DNA of 28,835 nucleotides from Verrucomicrobia bacterium UBA2970. Its GTDB lineage: Bacteria > Verrucomicrobiota > Verrucomicrobiia > Limisphaerales > AAA164-E04. The position numbers were made by a program, and so were the translations under genes. The notes under the pieces are model-generated. The model worked only from the letters and a program-made list of their open reading frames with translations. It was not told the DNA's origin and searched no databases. Of the stretch, positions 9,043 through 17,800 are shown piece by piece. Every line of letters begins with the position of its first letter. Within the stretch, counting starts at the first letter, position 1. Where the stretch lies: the NCBI GenBank assembly GCA_002348345.1, contig DEAY01000497.1, positions 1-28,835 of the forward strand, in the 5' to 3' direction.

Positions 9043-9905
9043 CGGCCCGGCCGCGGGGGGGTCGATTTCCCGAGGGCGTCGACGGGAATCATGACCTGGG
9101 CTCCTTCGCTCTTGCCGTCGCCGACCACCATAGGGGATTGTCCGTCCCATTTCTCCACAATCTGGAGGTCGATGAAGGCAGGATTTTGCTTGAGCGCATC
9201 ACCCCGCAGTCGAATGGCTTCCGCTTCACCTTCGGCTTTAATCACCGCAGTCTTGGCTTCAACCTCCTTCTGTCGTTGCACGAACTTGGCCTTCTCAGCC
9301 TCTTGTTCCTGGGTCATCTTTTGCTCGATGGCAGCCGTCAATTCTGGAGAAAGTCGAATCCCTTGAAGCACGATGTCCACGATTGAAATCAGATCAACCC
9401 CTTCCTTCGTTTCCCCCAATTTCTTGCGAGTCCCCTCCAAGGTGCGATTCTTGATCAATTCTCGTTTCTGGACGATCTCTTCCGCACTCTCCGTGGCTGC
9501 AGCCTCCTTCAGGGCCTCGACCACGCGAGGACGAATCAAGCCTTGAAAGTAGGACGGACTTCGCGGGTCATCACTCTGATAGGATCTCCAGAGCTCCACT
9601 ACGGAGGATTCGGGAATAGAATAGAGCACTCGCAGCTCGGTGTTGACCTGCTGCAGGTCGGAGGTGTAACACTCCGCATCCATCTGTTGGGTCTGTTGCT
9701 TGATACTGACCTGGTAGATTTCGGTCACCAAGGGAAGCTTGAAGGTGAGGCCCTCAGGGACGAAGAATTCTGATGCTTGACCAAGGGTCACTCGGACGCC
9801 CCGGTTTCCAGGTTCGACGACGTAGGTGGATTGGGAGCCGAAAATCACCAAGACAAAGATGATGAGTCCCATTCCGATCAGCTTTTGAAGGGCTTGTGGT
9901 GTCAT
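9039..9905 (-). CDS. SPFH/prohibitin-family membrane protein (second copy)
   Basis: A 288-residue SPFH (stomatin/prohibitin/flotillin/HflK-C) protein. An N-terminal membrane anchor (about 9-26, GMGLIIFVLVIFG) leads into the SPFH domain: STYVVEPGNRGVRVTLG, then a prohibitin-like PRVVEALKEAAA and a helical EQKMTQEQEAEKAKFVQRQ segment followed by AEGEAEAIRLRGDAL, the classic coiled-coil heptad region. Prohibitin-like proteins form membrane rings or scaffolds and often control membrane proteases such as FtsH. It lies 54 bases downstream of a paralogous SPFH gene and overlaps the next small gene by four bases. The ATG at 9905 has no clear ribosome-binding site. Confidence 0.9.
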   Translation of the reverse strand: MTPQALQKLIGMGLIIFVLVIFGSQSTYVVEPGNRGVRVTLGQASEFFVPEGLTFKLPLVTEIYQVSIKQQTQQMDAECYTSDLQQVNTELRVLYSIPESSVVELWRSYQSDDPRSPSYFQGLIRPRVVEALKEAAATESAEEIVQKRELIKNRTLEGTRKKLGETKEGVDLISIVDIVLQGIRLSPELTAAIEQKMTQEQEAEKAKFVQRQKEVEAKTAVIKAEGEAEAIRLRGDALKQNPAFIDLQIVEKWDGQSPMVVGDGKSEGAQVMIPVDALGKSTPPRPGR

Positions 9906-9959
9906 TGGGTCGAATTCTTTTGTTCGAAAGAGGGGCGCGTCGTTCTCTTGGTCTTCCTG

Positions 9960-10784
9960 TTATTCTTCGTTCGAAGCGGTGTCTCTAGACCGTTTTTCGA
10001 CGGGGAGGAGCAGACCGGCTCCGGTTTGGTTTCCCGTGATCACGCGCGGGGTCAATCCGTTCCAGGTGTCCACGATTTGGAGCTCGATATAGGCGGGATT
10101 CTCGGCGAGAGCTCGTCCACGAATTCGAATCGAATCGGCTTCCCCTTTCGCTTCAATGATCTTGGTTTGGGCGTCAATCCGGGCTTTGGCTTGCGCGAAA
10201 ATAGCCTTATTGGCGTTTTGCTCCTGGACCATCTTCTGTTCGATGGCGTCCTCAAGTTTTTTGGAGAGTGAGATATCCTCCAGCGTGATGTCCGCAATGT
10301 AAATCAGCGACCCGACTTTTTCTCGAGCGATGGACAGCGCTGAGGCTTTGACCTGATCCCGTTCTTGAACGGTGTTTTGGGCGGTTCGTTCCTTGGTCAC
10401 CTCCTTAAGAGCTTCATCGACGCGGGGATACACAAGACTGACGAAAGGATCCCCTTTGAATTTCTGGAAAATCTCCACGACCGATTCCTCTGGGATCCGA
10501 TAGAGCACGTTGACGGTGGTTTGGATTTCCTGAAGATCCTTTGAGATACAGGTGACCTTCATGGGAACCGTTCGTTGCCGAATGTTAATCATCTGGATGC
10601 GGCTGATGAAGGGCGGTTTAAAACCGATGCCTTCGGGTTTGAAGTTGGCGGTGACCTTCCCCAGGGTCACTTGGACTCCTCGAGACCCCGGCCGCACGAC
10701 GTAGGTGATTTGAGCACCAATGATGGCGAGGACGAAGATCCCCGCGCCAATCAGTGCCAACTTGTTGTTTCCCTCGGGTGACAT
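9960..10784 (-). CDS. SPFH/prohibitin-family membrane protein (first copy)
   Basis: A 274-residue protein taken from the ATG at 10784. The frame runs open to 10985, but the extra 67 residues are polar, unlike the family, and lie in the divergent promoter region. From this start the protein has a membrane anchor at about 9-30 (ALIGAGIFVLAIIGA), then ITYVVRPGSRGVQVTLG of the SPFH domain, YPRVDEALKEVT, and the C-terminal helical EQKMVQEQNANKAIFAQ region ending in AKGEADSIRIRGRAL. It resembles the gene just downstream along its whole length, so the two are tandem paralogues that could form a hetero-oligomer like mitochondrial PHB1/PHB2 or bacterial HflK/HflC. It is probably the first gene of the minus-strand block. 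Confidence 0.88.
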   Translation of the reverse strand: MSPEGNNKLALIGAGIFVLAIIGAQITYVVRPGSRGVQVTLGKVTANFKPEGIGFKPPFISRIQMINIRQRTVPMKVTCISKDLQEIQTTVNVLYRIPEESVVEIFQKFKGDPFVSLVYPRVDEALKEVTKERTAQNTVQERDQVKASALSIAREKVGSLIYIADITLEDISLSKKLEDAIEQKMVQEQNANKAIFAQAKARIDAQTKIIEAKGEADSIRIRGRALAENPAYIELQIVDTWNGLTPRVITGNQTGAGLLLPVEKRSRDTASNEE

Positions 10785-11068
10785 GGATGTGCTCGTGTTG
10801 AGATGTAGTAACTCTTCTTGAGAGAACTGTCTGAGGCTCGATAGGTCAAGGTTTTCTGTCAATCGATCGGTTGGCCTGGTCTCCGTGGGCTTGTCACCTT
10901 GATCTGAACGAGGGAGGGTCCAGTGCAACTTGGAATGGCCGATGGGCGGGTTCGGTTTGAGGATTGGTTTCTGGAGTCTGGTCATGGCACTTGAACTCGG
11001 GGGGAGTTGGCGGCATGATGCGCGGTTTTTAAAGCAGGTCCCATGGGGACGGGCTTCAGGAAAAGGAA
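10785..11068. other. divergent intergenic region, SPFH block versus polyamine operon
   Basis: A gap of 284 bases between two outward-facing gene sets, so it must hold both promoters. A TTGACC hexamer on the minus strand (10849-10844) could be a -35 element, but no good -10 element was found at the right distance. A near-palindrome centred on GATC lies at 10860-10873. AGGA at 11058-11061 is a plausible ribosome-binding site for the dehydrogenase at 11069. Confidence 0.4.
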
Positions 11069-12244
11069 ATGGGAACAGTACTCATCATTGGAGCCGGCGG
11101 GGTCGGTCGAGTGGTTGCTCACAAGTGCGCCCAGGACCGGGAGGTCTTCTCTGGGATCTGCCTGGCCAGTCGGACGCTTTCAAAATGCCAGCAAATCGCT
11201 TCCGAGATCGATGGTGACATTCAGACGGCGACCGTGGACGGGGATTCGGTTTCGTCGGTGGTCGCGCTGATCAAAAAGGTGGGAGCGGAGGTGCTGATCA
11301 ATGTGGCGTCCCCTTATCAGAATCTTCCGATCATGGAGGCCTGTGTCCAGACAGGGGTGCATTATGTGGATACCTCTCTGGATGATGTGCGGGATCGGAT
11401 CAAATACGACTATGCCGATCAGCTAGGGTTTGGACCAAGGTTCAAGGAGCAGGGGATCACCGGGGTCTTGAGTATCGGCTTTGATCCGGGGGTCGTGAAT
11501 GTTTACTGCGCCCACGCCCAGAAACACTGGTTCGATTCCATCACATCGATCGACATTATCGATTGCAACGGGGGCGATCATGGATATGAGTTTGCCACGA
11601 ATTTCGATCCCGAAACGAACATCCGGGAGATTCTTGCGGATGTGATCTCGTTTCAGGACGGCGCGCTTCAGATCACCAAGGCACTCGAAACGCGCCGTAC
11701 TTTTGAATTTCCGGGCATCGGGACTCGTGAGGCCTACCTCATGACCCATGAAGAGGTGCTTTCCATTGCCGAATTCATCCCGGAGGTGAAGCACGTTCGG
11801 TTTTGGATGACGTTCACCGAAAAGTATCTGACTCACTTGCGGGTTCTTGAGAACATTGGCATGACCTCCATCGAGCCGATTCCCTTTGAAGGGGGGAGCA
11901 TCGTTCCTCTTCGTTTTCTCAAAGCACTTCTGCCGGATCCAGCGACTCTGGGCGCTCGAACTCGAGGGGTCACTTGCATTGGTTGTGTCATCGAGGGCCA
12001 ACAGAACGGGGAGCCGAAGCGGGTGATGATATGGAACAACTGCGTGCACGAGGAGTGTTTTGCTGAAGTACAATCCCAGGCAGTTTCCTACACCACGGGG
12101 GCCCCGGCTGTTTTGGCCGCACGATTGGTGTGCACGGGTGAGTGGGCGGTACCGGGGGTCTTCTGTCCGGAACAACTGGACCCAGACCCGTTCATGAACG
12201 CCATCGGAGAGATGGGGCTTCCATGGCAGACTCGAAATGAGTAG
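11069..12244 (+). CDS. carboxy(nor)spermidine dehydrogenase-like protein, divergent paralogue
   Basis: A 391-residue member of the saccharopine dehydrogenase superfamily. The N-terminal Rossmann motif GAGGVG is at residues 8-13, SIGFDPGVVNVY follows near 143, and the second domain carries LLPDPATLGARTRG, TCIGCVIEG and QSQAVSYTTG. These match carboxynorspermidine/carboxyspermidine dehydrogenases, which condense aspartate semialdehyde with a diamine using NADPH. The NspC decarboxylase gene begins on the very next base, fixing it in this pathway. It is about 60% identical by eye to the protein at 13418-14629 but lacks that copy's Trp-Gln-Trp and Tyr-Arg-Glu segment (YDYADQLGFGPRF replaces it), so its substrate may differ. 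An AGGA lies 7 bases before the ATG. Confidence 0.85.
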   Translation: MGTVLIIGAGGVGRVVAHKCAQDREVFSGICLASRTLSKCQQIASEIDGDIQTATVDGDSVSSVVALIKKVGAEVLINVASPYQNLPIMEACVQTGVHYVDTSLDDVRDRIKYDYADQLGFGPRFKEQGITGVLSIGFDPGVVNVYCAHAQKHWFDSITSIDIIDCNGGDHGYEFATNFDPETNIREILADVISFQDGALQITKALETRRTFEFPGIGTREAYLMTHEEVLSIAEFIPEVKHVRFWMTFTEKYLTHLRVLENIGMTSIEPIPFEGGSIVPLRFLKALLPDPATLGARTRGVTCIGCVIEGQQNGEPKRVMIWNNCVHEECFAEVQSQAVSYTTGAPAVLAARLVCTGEWAVPGVFCPEQLDPDPFMNAIGEMGLPWQTRNE

Positions 12245-13381
12245 ATGAACTTTTCCGAACTCCCATCGCCGTGTTACATCGTTGATGAGGCGATCCTGGA
12301 TCGCAATCTGTCGGTCTTGAAGGAGGTGCAAGATCGAACCAGTGCTAGAATCATTTTGGCTTTGAAAGGCTTCGCGATGCACCGGGTGTTTCCCCAAATC
12401 AAAACCGTCCTGGGAGGCACCACCGCGAGTTCGGTTCATGAAGCGCGCCTGGGGCGTGAGATCTTCGGGGGAGAGGTCCATGCCTATGCCCCGGCTTACA
12501 GCGACCAAGATATCGACGAGCTGTTGCCTCTTGTGGATCACCTGGTTTTCAATTCCCTTTCGCAATATCGGCGATTCCTTGCTCGGGTAAGATCGGGTTC
12601 GAAGGATCGAGGTGTTTCGATTGGCCTACGAATCAACCCGGAGTATTCGGAAGTGAGCACCGCTCTTTACGATCCCTGCCGGGAAGGAAGCCGGCTTGGC
12701 ATTCGACGGGAGGAATTGGACGGGGTGGATCTGGATTCCGTCGATGGCTTTCACTTTCATACGATGTGTGAACAGAATTCCGATACTCTGGAGCGGACGG
12801 TCGAGCGGGTGGAAGAGGGCTTTTCCGAAAGATTTCCCTCATTGAAGTGGTTCAACTTCGGAGGAGGACACCATATCTCCAGATCGGACTATGATGTCGA
12901 TCGGCTTTGTCGAGTGATTGAGCGGTTTGCCTCTCGTTACGACCTCCAGGTCTATTTGGAGCCAGGCGAGGCGATTGCGCTCAATGCAGGAACCCTGGTG
13001 GGGACGGTGCTCGATGTGGTCCCGGGCCCGGTTCACAACATCATTTTGGACCTGTCGGCCACCGCTCATATGCCAGATGTGTTGGAAATGCCCTATCGAC
13101 CCGACATTCAAGGGGCTGGAGCGGCAGGGGAAAAAGGCTTTGATTATCAACTGGGAGGCTTGACCTGTTTAGCGGGGGACCAGATTGGGGTCTATTCGTT
13201 TGATCGCCCACTCCAGGTGGGTGACCGTTTGGTGTTTGAGGACATGGCGCACTACACGATGGTCAAGAATACGACCTTCAATGGGGTGCGGCTTCCAGCG
13301 ATTGTTCTGCGGAGGCGATCGGGGGATTACGAATTGGTGAGGCAGTTTGGATATGAAGAGTATCGGGACCGATTGTCCTGA
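12245..13381 (+). CDS. nspC: carboxynorspermidine/carboxyspermidine decarboxylase
   Basis: A 378-residue PLP-dependent, alanine-racemase-fold decarboxylase that converts carboxy(nor)spermidine to (nor)spermidine. The PLP lysine is Lys41 in ALKGFA. The glycine-rich phosphate loop is FGGGHH (205-210), EPGE lies at 239-242, and the C-terminal domain supplies the active-site Cys308 in CLAGDQ plus the late DMAHYTMVKNTTFNG segment. The length is typical of NspC. The start codon directly abuts the stop of the preceding dehydrogenase (TAG then ATG), and a second dehydrogenase follows after 36 bases, so all three should be co-transcribed. The product is likely spermidine, but whether the organism makes norspermidine cannot be read from the sequence. 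Confidence 0.93.
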   Translation: MNFSELPSPCYIVDEAILDRNLSVLKEVQDRTSARIILALKGFAMHRVFPQIKTVLGGTTASSVHEARLGREIFGGEVHAYAPAYSDQDIDELLPLVDHLVFNSLSQYRRFLARVRSGSKDRGVSIGLRINPEYSEVSTALYDPCREGSRLGIRREELDGVDLDSVDGFHFHTMCEQNSDTLERTVERVEEGFSERFPSLKWFNFGGGHHISRSDYDVDRLCRVIERFASRYDLQVYLEPGEAIALNAGTLVGTVLDVVPGPVHNIILDLSATAHMPDVLEMPYRPDIQGAGAAGEKGFDYQLGGLTCLAGDQIGVYSFDRPLQVGDRLVFEDMAHYTMVKNTTFNGVRLPAIVLRRRSGDYELVRQFGYEEYRDRLS

Positions 13382-13417
13382 GAGGGAGTTCGGTGATTAC
13401 AGTTTGATTCGAGTCAG

Positions 13418-14629
13418 ATGAGTGAACGCGTTTTGATCATTGGTGCGGGCGGAGTGGGCCGGGTGGTGGCCCACAAGTGTATCCAGGTGCCCGAAGTCTT
13501 CGATATGATCTGCTTGGCGAGCCGTCGAAAGGAGAAGTGTGATCAGATCGCCGATGAATTGGAGGGCCGCATTTCGACGGCTGAGGTCGATGCCGATCGG
13601 GTTCCGGAGGTGGTGGCGCTGATGAAGGCGTTCGATCCGAAGCTCGTGATCAATGTGGCGCTCCCCTACCAGGATTTGAGTATCATGGAGGCTTGTCTCG
13701 AGGCGGGGGTCTCCTATGTCGATACAGCGAATTACGAGCCTCGTGATGAGGCGAAGTTTGAATACCATTGGCAATGGGCCTATCGCGAGCGGTTTGAAGC
13801 GGCAGGACTCACCGCGCTTTTGGGTTCTGGCTTTGATCCGGGGGTGACCAATGTGTTCTGTGCCTACGCAAAGAAACACCTGTTTGATCGCATCGACACC
13901 ATCGATATCCTAGATTGCAACGCGGGAGATCACGGACATCCGTTCGCGACGAATTTTAATCCTGAGATCAATCTTCGAGAGGTCACTGCCAACGGCCGTT
14001 ACTGGGAGCGGGGACAATGGAAAGAGACCGACCCGCTCGAGCGAACCTGGGATTTCGAGTATCCCGGGATTGGGGTCAGGCGGTCTTACCTCATGTACCA
14101 TGAGGAAATTGAATCCCTTTGCCAGAACATCCCCGACGTGCAACGTATTCGATTCTGGATGACCTTCAGCGAGGCATATCTCACCCATTTGCGAGTGTTT
14201 GAGAATGTGGGATTGACTCGGATCGATCCCATAGAATTTGAAGGTCGATCGGTCGTCCCGCTGCAATTCCTGAAGGCGCTTCTCCCGGATCCTGGCAGCC
14301 TGGGCGCGAGAACCCGGGGGCAAACCTGCATTGGATGTCTTGTGGAGGGTGAGGCGGGAGGGAAGCGGAGGCGCGTCTTTATTTACAACAACTGTGATCA
14401 CGAGACCTGCTTCCGGGAAGTCCAGTCCCAGGCGGTCTCCTACACGACGGGTGTTCCTGCGATGATCGGAGCCAAGATGATTCTCGAAGGGCAATGGGAT
14501 CGTCCCGGTGTTTTTAATATCGAGGAATTTGATCCCGATCCTTTCATGGAGGATTTGAACCGATACGGATTGCCGTGGAAGGTTGAGGAAGTCGGGGATC
14601 TTGCGGTTCCTGACGGGCCAGTCGCCTAG
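13418..14629 (+). CDS. carboxy(nor)spermidine dehydrogenase
   Basis: A 403-residue saccharopine-dehydrogenase-superfamily protein with the Rossmann motif GAGGVG at 9-14. The segment HWQWAYRERFEAAGLT, followed by GSGFDPGVTNVF, AYAKKHLFD and LDCNAGDHG, is very close to what I recall of Vibrio carboxynorspermidine dehydrogenase, so this copy is the better candidate for the canonical enzyme. The C-terminal half has LLPDPGSLGARTRG, IYNNCDHE and QAVSYTTGVPA. It catalyses reductive condensation of L-aspartate semialdehyde with putrescine or diaminopropane. It is the last gene of the polyamine operon, 36 bases after nspC. The ribosome-binding site is weak. Confidence 0.9.
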   Translation: MSERVLIIGAGGVGRVVAHKCIQVPEVFDMICLASRRKEKCDQIADELEGRISTAEVDADRVPEVVALMKAFDPKLVINVALPYQDLSIMEACLEAGVSYVDTANYEPRDEAKFEYHWQWAYRERFEAAGLTALLGSGFDPGVTNVFCAYAKKHLFDRIDTIDILDCNAGDHGHPFATNFNPEINLREVTANGRYWERGQWKETDPLERTWDFEYPGIGVRRSYLMYHEEIESLCQNIPDVQRIRFWMTFSEAYLTHLRVFENVGLTRIDPIEFEGRSVVPLQFLKALLPDPGSLGARTRGQTCIGCLVEGEAGGKRRRVFIYNNCDHETCFREVQSQAVSYTTGVPAMIGAKMILEGQWDRPGVFNIEEFDPDPFMEDLNRYGLPWKVEEVGDLAVPDGPVA

Positions 14630-14676
14630 GGAGACCGATTGGGGGCGGTGATCACAGGGCTCGATCAGAGCTGCCC

Positions 14677-14695
14677 CATCATTCGAGAAATGATG
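14677..14695 (+). promoter_or_regulatory. perfect inverted repeat downstream of the polyamine operon
   Basis: CATCATT and AATGATG form a 7-bp stem with a CGAGA loop, 48 bases after the dehydrogenase stop and 143 bases before the channel gene. No T tract follows, so it is either a weak terminator or an operator or processing site. Confidence 0.35.
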
Positions 14696-14720
14696 AGGAT
14701 GCGGCGATGAAGAACCGATG

Positions 14721-14755
14721 GTCACCGGAGTCGTGGCTGATGGATCGTCGGTGAC
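14721..14755 (+). promoter_or_regulatory. spaced inverted repeat upstream of the channel gene
   Basis: GTCACCG and CGGTGAC are perfect 7-base inverted arms with a 21-base interior, 83 bases before the mechanosensitive channel ATG. The spacing of the arm centres, 28 bases, is compatible with a dimeric regulator, but no family is recognised. Confidence 0.3.
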
Positions 14756-14837
14756 AAGAATCGAGCGCGCGTTCGAAGGTCGACAGAAGCGGCGGGTTCT
14801 TTAGATTGGGCGGAGGCAACGCGGCGAGCGTGAAACG

Positions 14838-17800
14838 ATGAAACACAAGATTCTTCCTCGATTGGGGTGTTTGGTCGCTGTGACGGCAGCGGTGGGGTGG
14901 CTTCGGTTGACCGGTAGCCTGGCCGCCCAATCCGAGGGCGGGGAGAGTGAGCCGACGGACCCGATTGCCGTGGCCTTGGCCGAGGTCCAACAGCGACTTC
15001 AGCAGGTTTTGTCGAACGAGACGCTTGAGGCCGAATTAAAGAATCGACTCAAGGAAGCCTACCAAGCCGCCCAAGGTCATTACCAGTCAGCCCAAAAAAG
15101 CCTCTTACTCGAGTCCTCATTCAAGGATTCGATTGAGGCGGCTCCCGGAGAAACCCAGACGTTTCGAACTCAACTTTTGGAGCTTGGTGAAACGGTCACG
15201 ACTAACGCCGTTCGGAACGCTGTTTCCCAGCAGAACGATTTGGAACAAGTGGAACAGCAGTGGGCGAGTGAGAAAGGGGAACTGACGGCCTGGAACAACC
15301 AACTGGGGCCACTGGTCGACCGACTGAATCAACAGAAGTTAAGGCCGGATGCAATCCGGGATCAAAAAAGTCTGATCGCCACCGCCCTGGGGGAAATTGA
15401 AACCGCTTTGAGCAAGGAGGCCCCGGAAGGAGATCTTTTCAATCCGATGGTGGCGGAACGCGCCGTGCTGCAGGCCAGAAAGGTGGCGAGAATGGCGGAC
15501 CAGGCTCAGTTGGAACAGGAACTGATCAGTCATCCCCTCCGTCTGGAACGGACGACCGCCGAACGTGATTTGATGATCAAGCAAATTGCCAACGCCACGG
15601 TGCTGGTCGCGGTTTTGGAGGAGCGCGTCATTCAGCTTCGCCGAGACGACGCCAAGGCCCAACAGGAAGCGGCGGAGGCGGCCGAACAGGAGCTGGCCGA
15701 TGAACACCTCCTGGTCAAACGTCTGGCGGAAGAGAATGCCCGATTGACCCGTGAACATGCTGGCTTGCAAACACGCATCGACGAGGACTTGAAACAGGAA
15801 TTGGTGGCCTTAAAGGCCAAAGCCGCCGAAGTGAAGAGCAACTTCGATCGGGCAAGGGAACAGATTAACCTGGTCGGTCTCAGTGAGTCCTTGGCAGTGC
15901 TATTGCTGGATCAGTGGCGCCGATTACCTGACGTCCGGACCAATCGAAATGCCCTCAGTCAACGAAAAACCACCATCGGAGAAGTGGGACTGATCCGTTT
16001 CCAGACCGAGGAAACCCTCCTACAACTGCCGGATTCCGCTCAGATTGATGCGGTTCAAGTGTGGGCTGGGGAAGCCTACCCGGCAGCGCTTGAGGAAGAG
16101 GCGGATTCGGCGGTGGATTGGACGCGCGTGTCCGAGTTGGTTGATTCCAAGAAGAGGGTCCTCGGACTGCTTGTGGCGGATTACGACCGGCTCCTTCAGG
16201 AGCTTGGGGAACTCGACTTTGAGGAGAATAAGCACATTTCACTGGTGGAGGAGTATACCGTTTTCTTGGAGGAGCGGCTGCTATGGATTCCGAGTGCTTC
16301 TCGGGTGGGTCAGAAAACGGTGGGTGAAGTGTCCGATTCGATTCGGTGGATCCTCTCGGAATCGAATCGTCGAGAGGCGGTTCGGATCGTCTCGACATTT
16401 CCCAGAGAGCGTCCGGTGTTTTTCGGTTTTTTGGGCCTGCTCTTGCTTGTTTCGATCGGTTTTCGCCCCCTGGTGCGGCGCAAGGAGCGGGCTTATAAAT
16501 TGGGAGTCAAACGGATTACGACAGATTCCTATGGGATCACCTTGCGCGCTGCGCTTCTTCTTTTGCTTCAGTCGGCTCCCTTCGCGGCGGTGTTGGCTTT
16601 CATGGGACTGCATCTCATGGAACGCGAATCATCGGTGGAACTGTTTCAGGGACTGGGAGGTGCTCTCCTTTATACGGCAATCCATGTCTTTGGAATCCTG
16701 GTGCTGATGAATGTCTGTCGGCCCAATGGGCTCGGGCAAGCGCACTTTCGTTGGGAGGGAAAGATCGCCAACCGAGTGGGGCGCCAGTTGTTATGGTTCA
16801 TGCCGATCGCGATCATAACCACCTTGATCGTAGATCTTTCCGAGGAGTTGGGGGATGAGTTTCATCGCTCGGGATTGGGACGGGTGGCTCTGATGGGGCT
16901 TCTTCTGGCTGTGGCGGCGATTGTATCTCAAACATTTCGGCCTTCCGACGGGGTCTTGTCGGGGCTGTTGAAGCGGTCTCCCAATGGTTGGTTGAGGCGT
17001 CTCCAGGGACTTTGGTTTTGGGGCATGGTGCTATCGCCCATCGCGTTGGCTATCCTTGCGGCCCTGGGTTACCAACATACCGCCGTCCAACTGATGCGCC
17101 GAACGGCCATCACCATTTCGTTCATGGTCGGTGCTTTTGTCATTCATCAACTGATATGGCGGTGGTTCATCGTCAAGGAACGAAAGCTGCAATTGGAAAA
17201 AATCATTGAGCGGCGTCGGGCGTCCGGGACGGCGAAGGCGGGCGGGAAGGAGGACTCCGTTTCCATGCCCGAGATCAATGAGGATGAACTGGACCTAAAA
17301 TCCCTCAATGAGCAGACCCGAAAGCTCTTGAGCTCAATCATGAGTTTTTCGCTTCTTTTGGGGCTTTGGCTGATCTGGTCGGACGTTTTGCCGGCATTGA
17401 ATATCTTGAATTCAGTCGAGCTTTGGCAGACGGAGACCATTGTCGACGGCAACTCGAGCACGGTACCGGTCACGCTCAACCACCTCGCGCTGAGTATTAT
17501 CATCCTCCTTTTAGCGAGCGTTGCGGTTCGGAATATCTCTGGGTTTCTGGAGATTGGCGTGCTCCAGAATCTTCCGATCACTGCCGGAAGCCGCTACGCG
17601 ATCGTCTCGGTGGTGCAGTATGGGATCGCTCTTTTTGGCGCGGTGATGGTGTTTAATGTGTTGGGATTCTCCCTGGCACAGTTTGGCTGGATGATGGCCG
17701 CCCTGAGCGTTGGCCTGGGCTTTGGGCTTCAAGAGGTGGTCGCCAACTTCGTGAGCGGGGTGATCCTTCTCGCAGAACGGCCTATCCGGGTGGGGGATAT

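Noticed and set aside
10821..10849. TTGACC with TTCTCT as a minus-strand promoter for the SPFH block
   Set aside because: The -10 hexamer matches the consensus at only two positions, so it was left out as a feature.
11423..12565. 380-residue open frame on the minus strand
   Set aside because: It lies opposite the first dehydrogenase and nspC, both with clear catalytic motifs. Its translation shows no family motif, so it is a shadow of codon bias.
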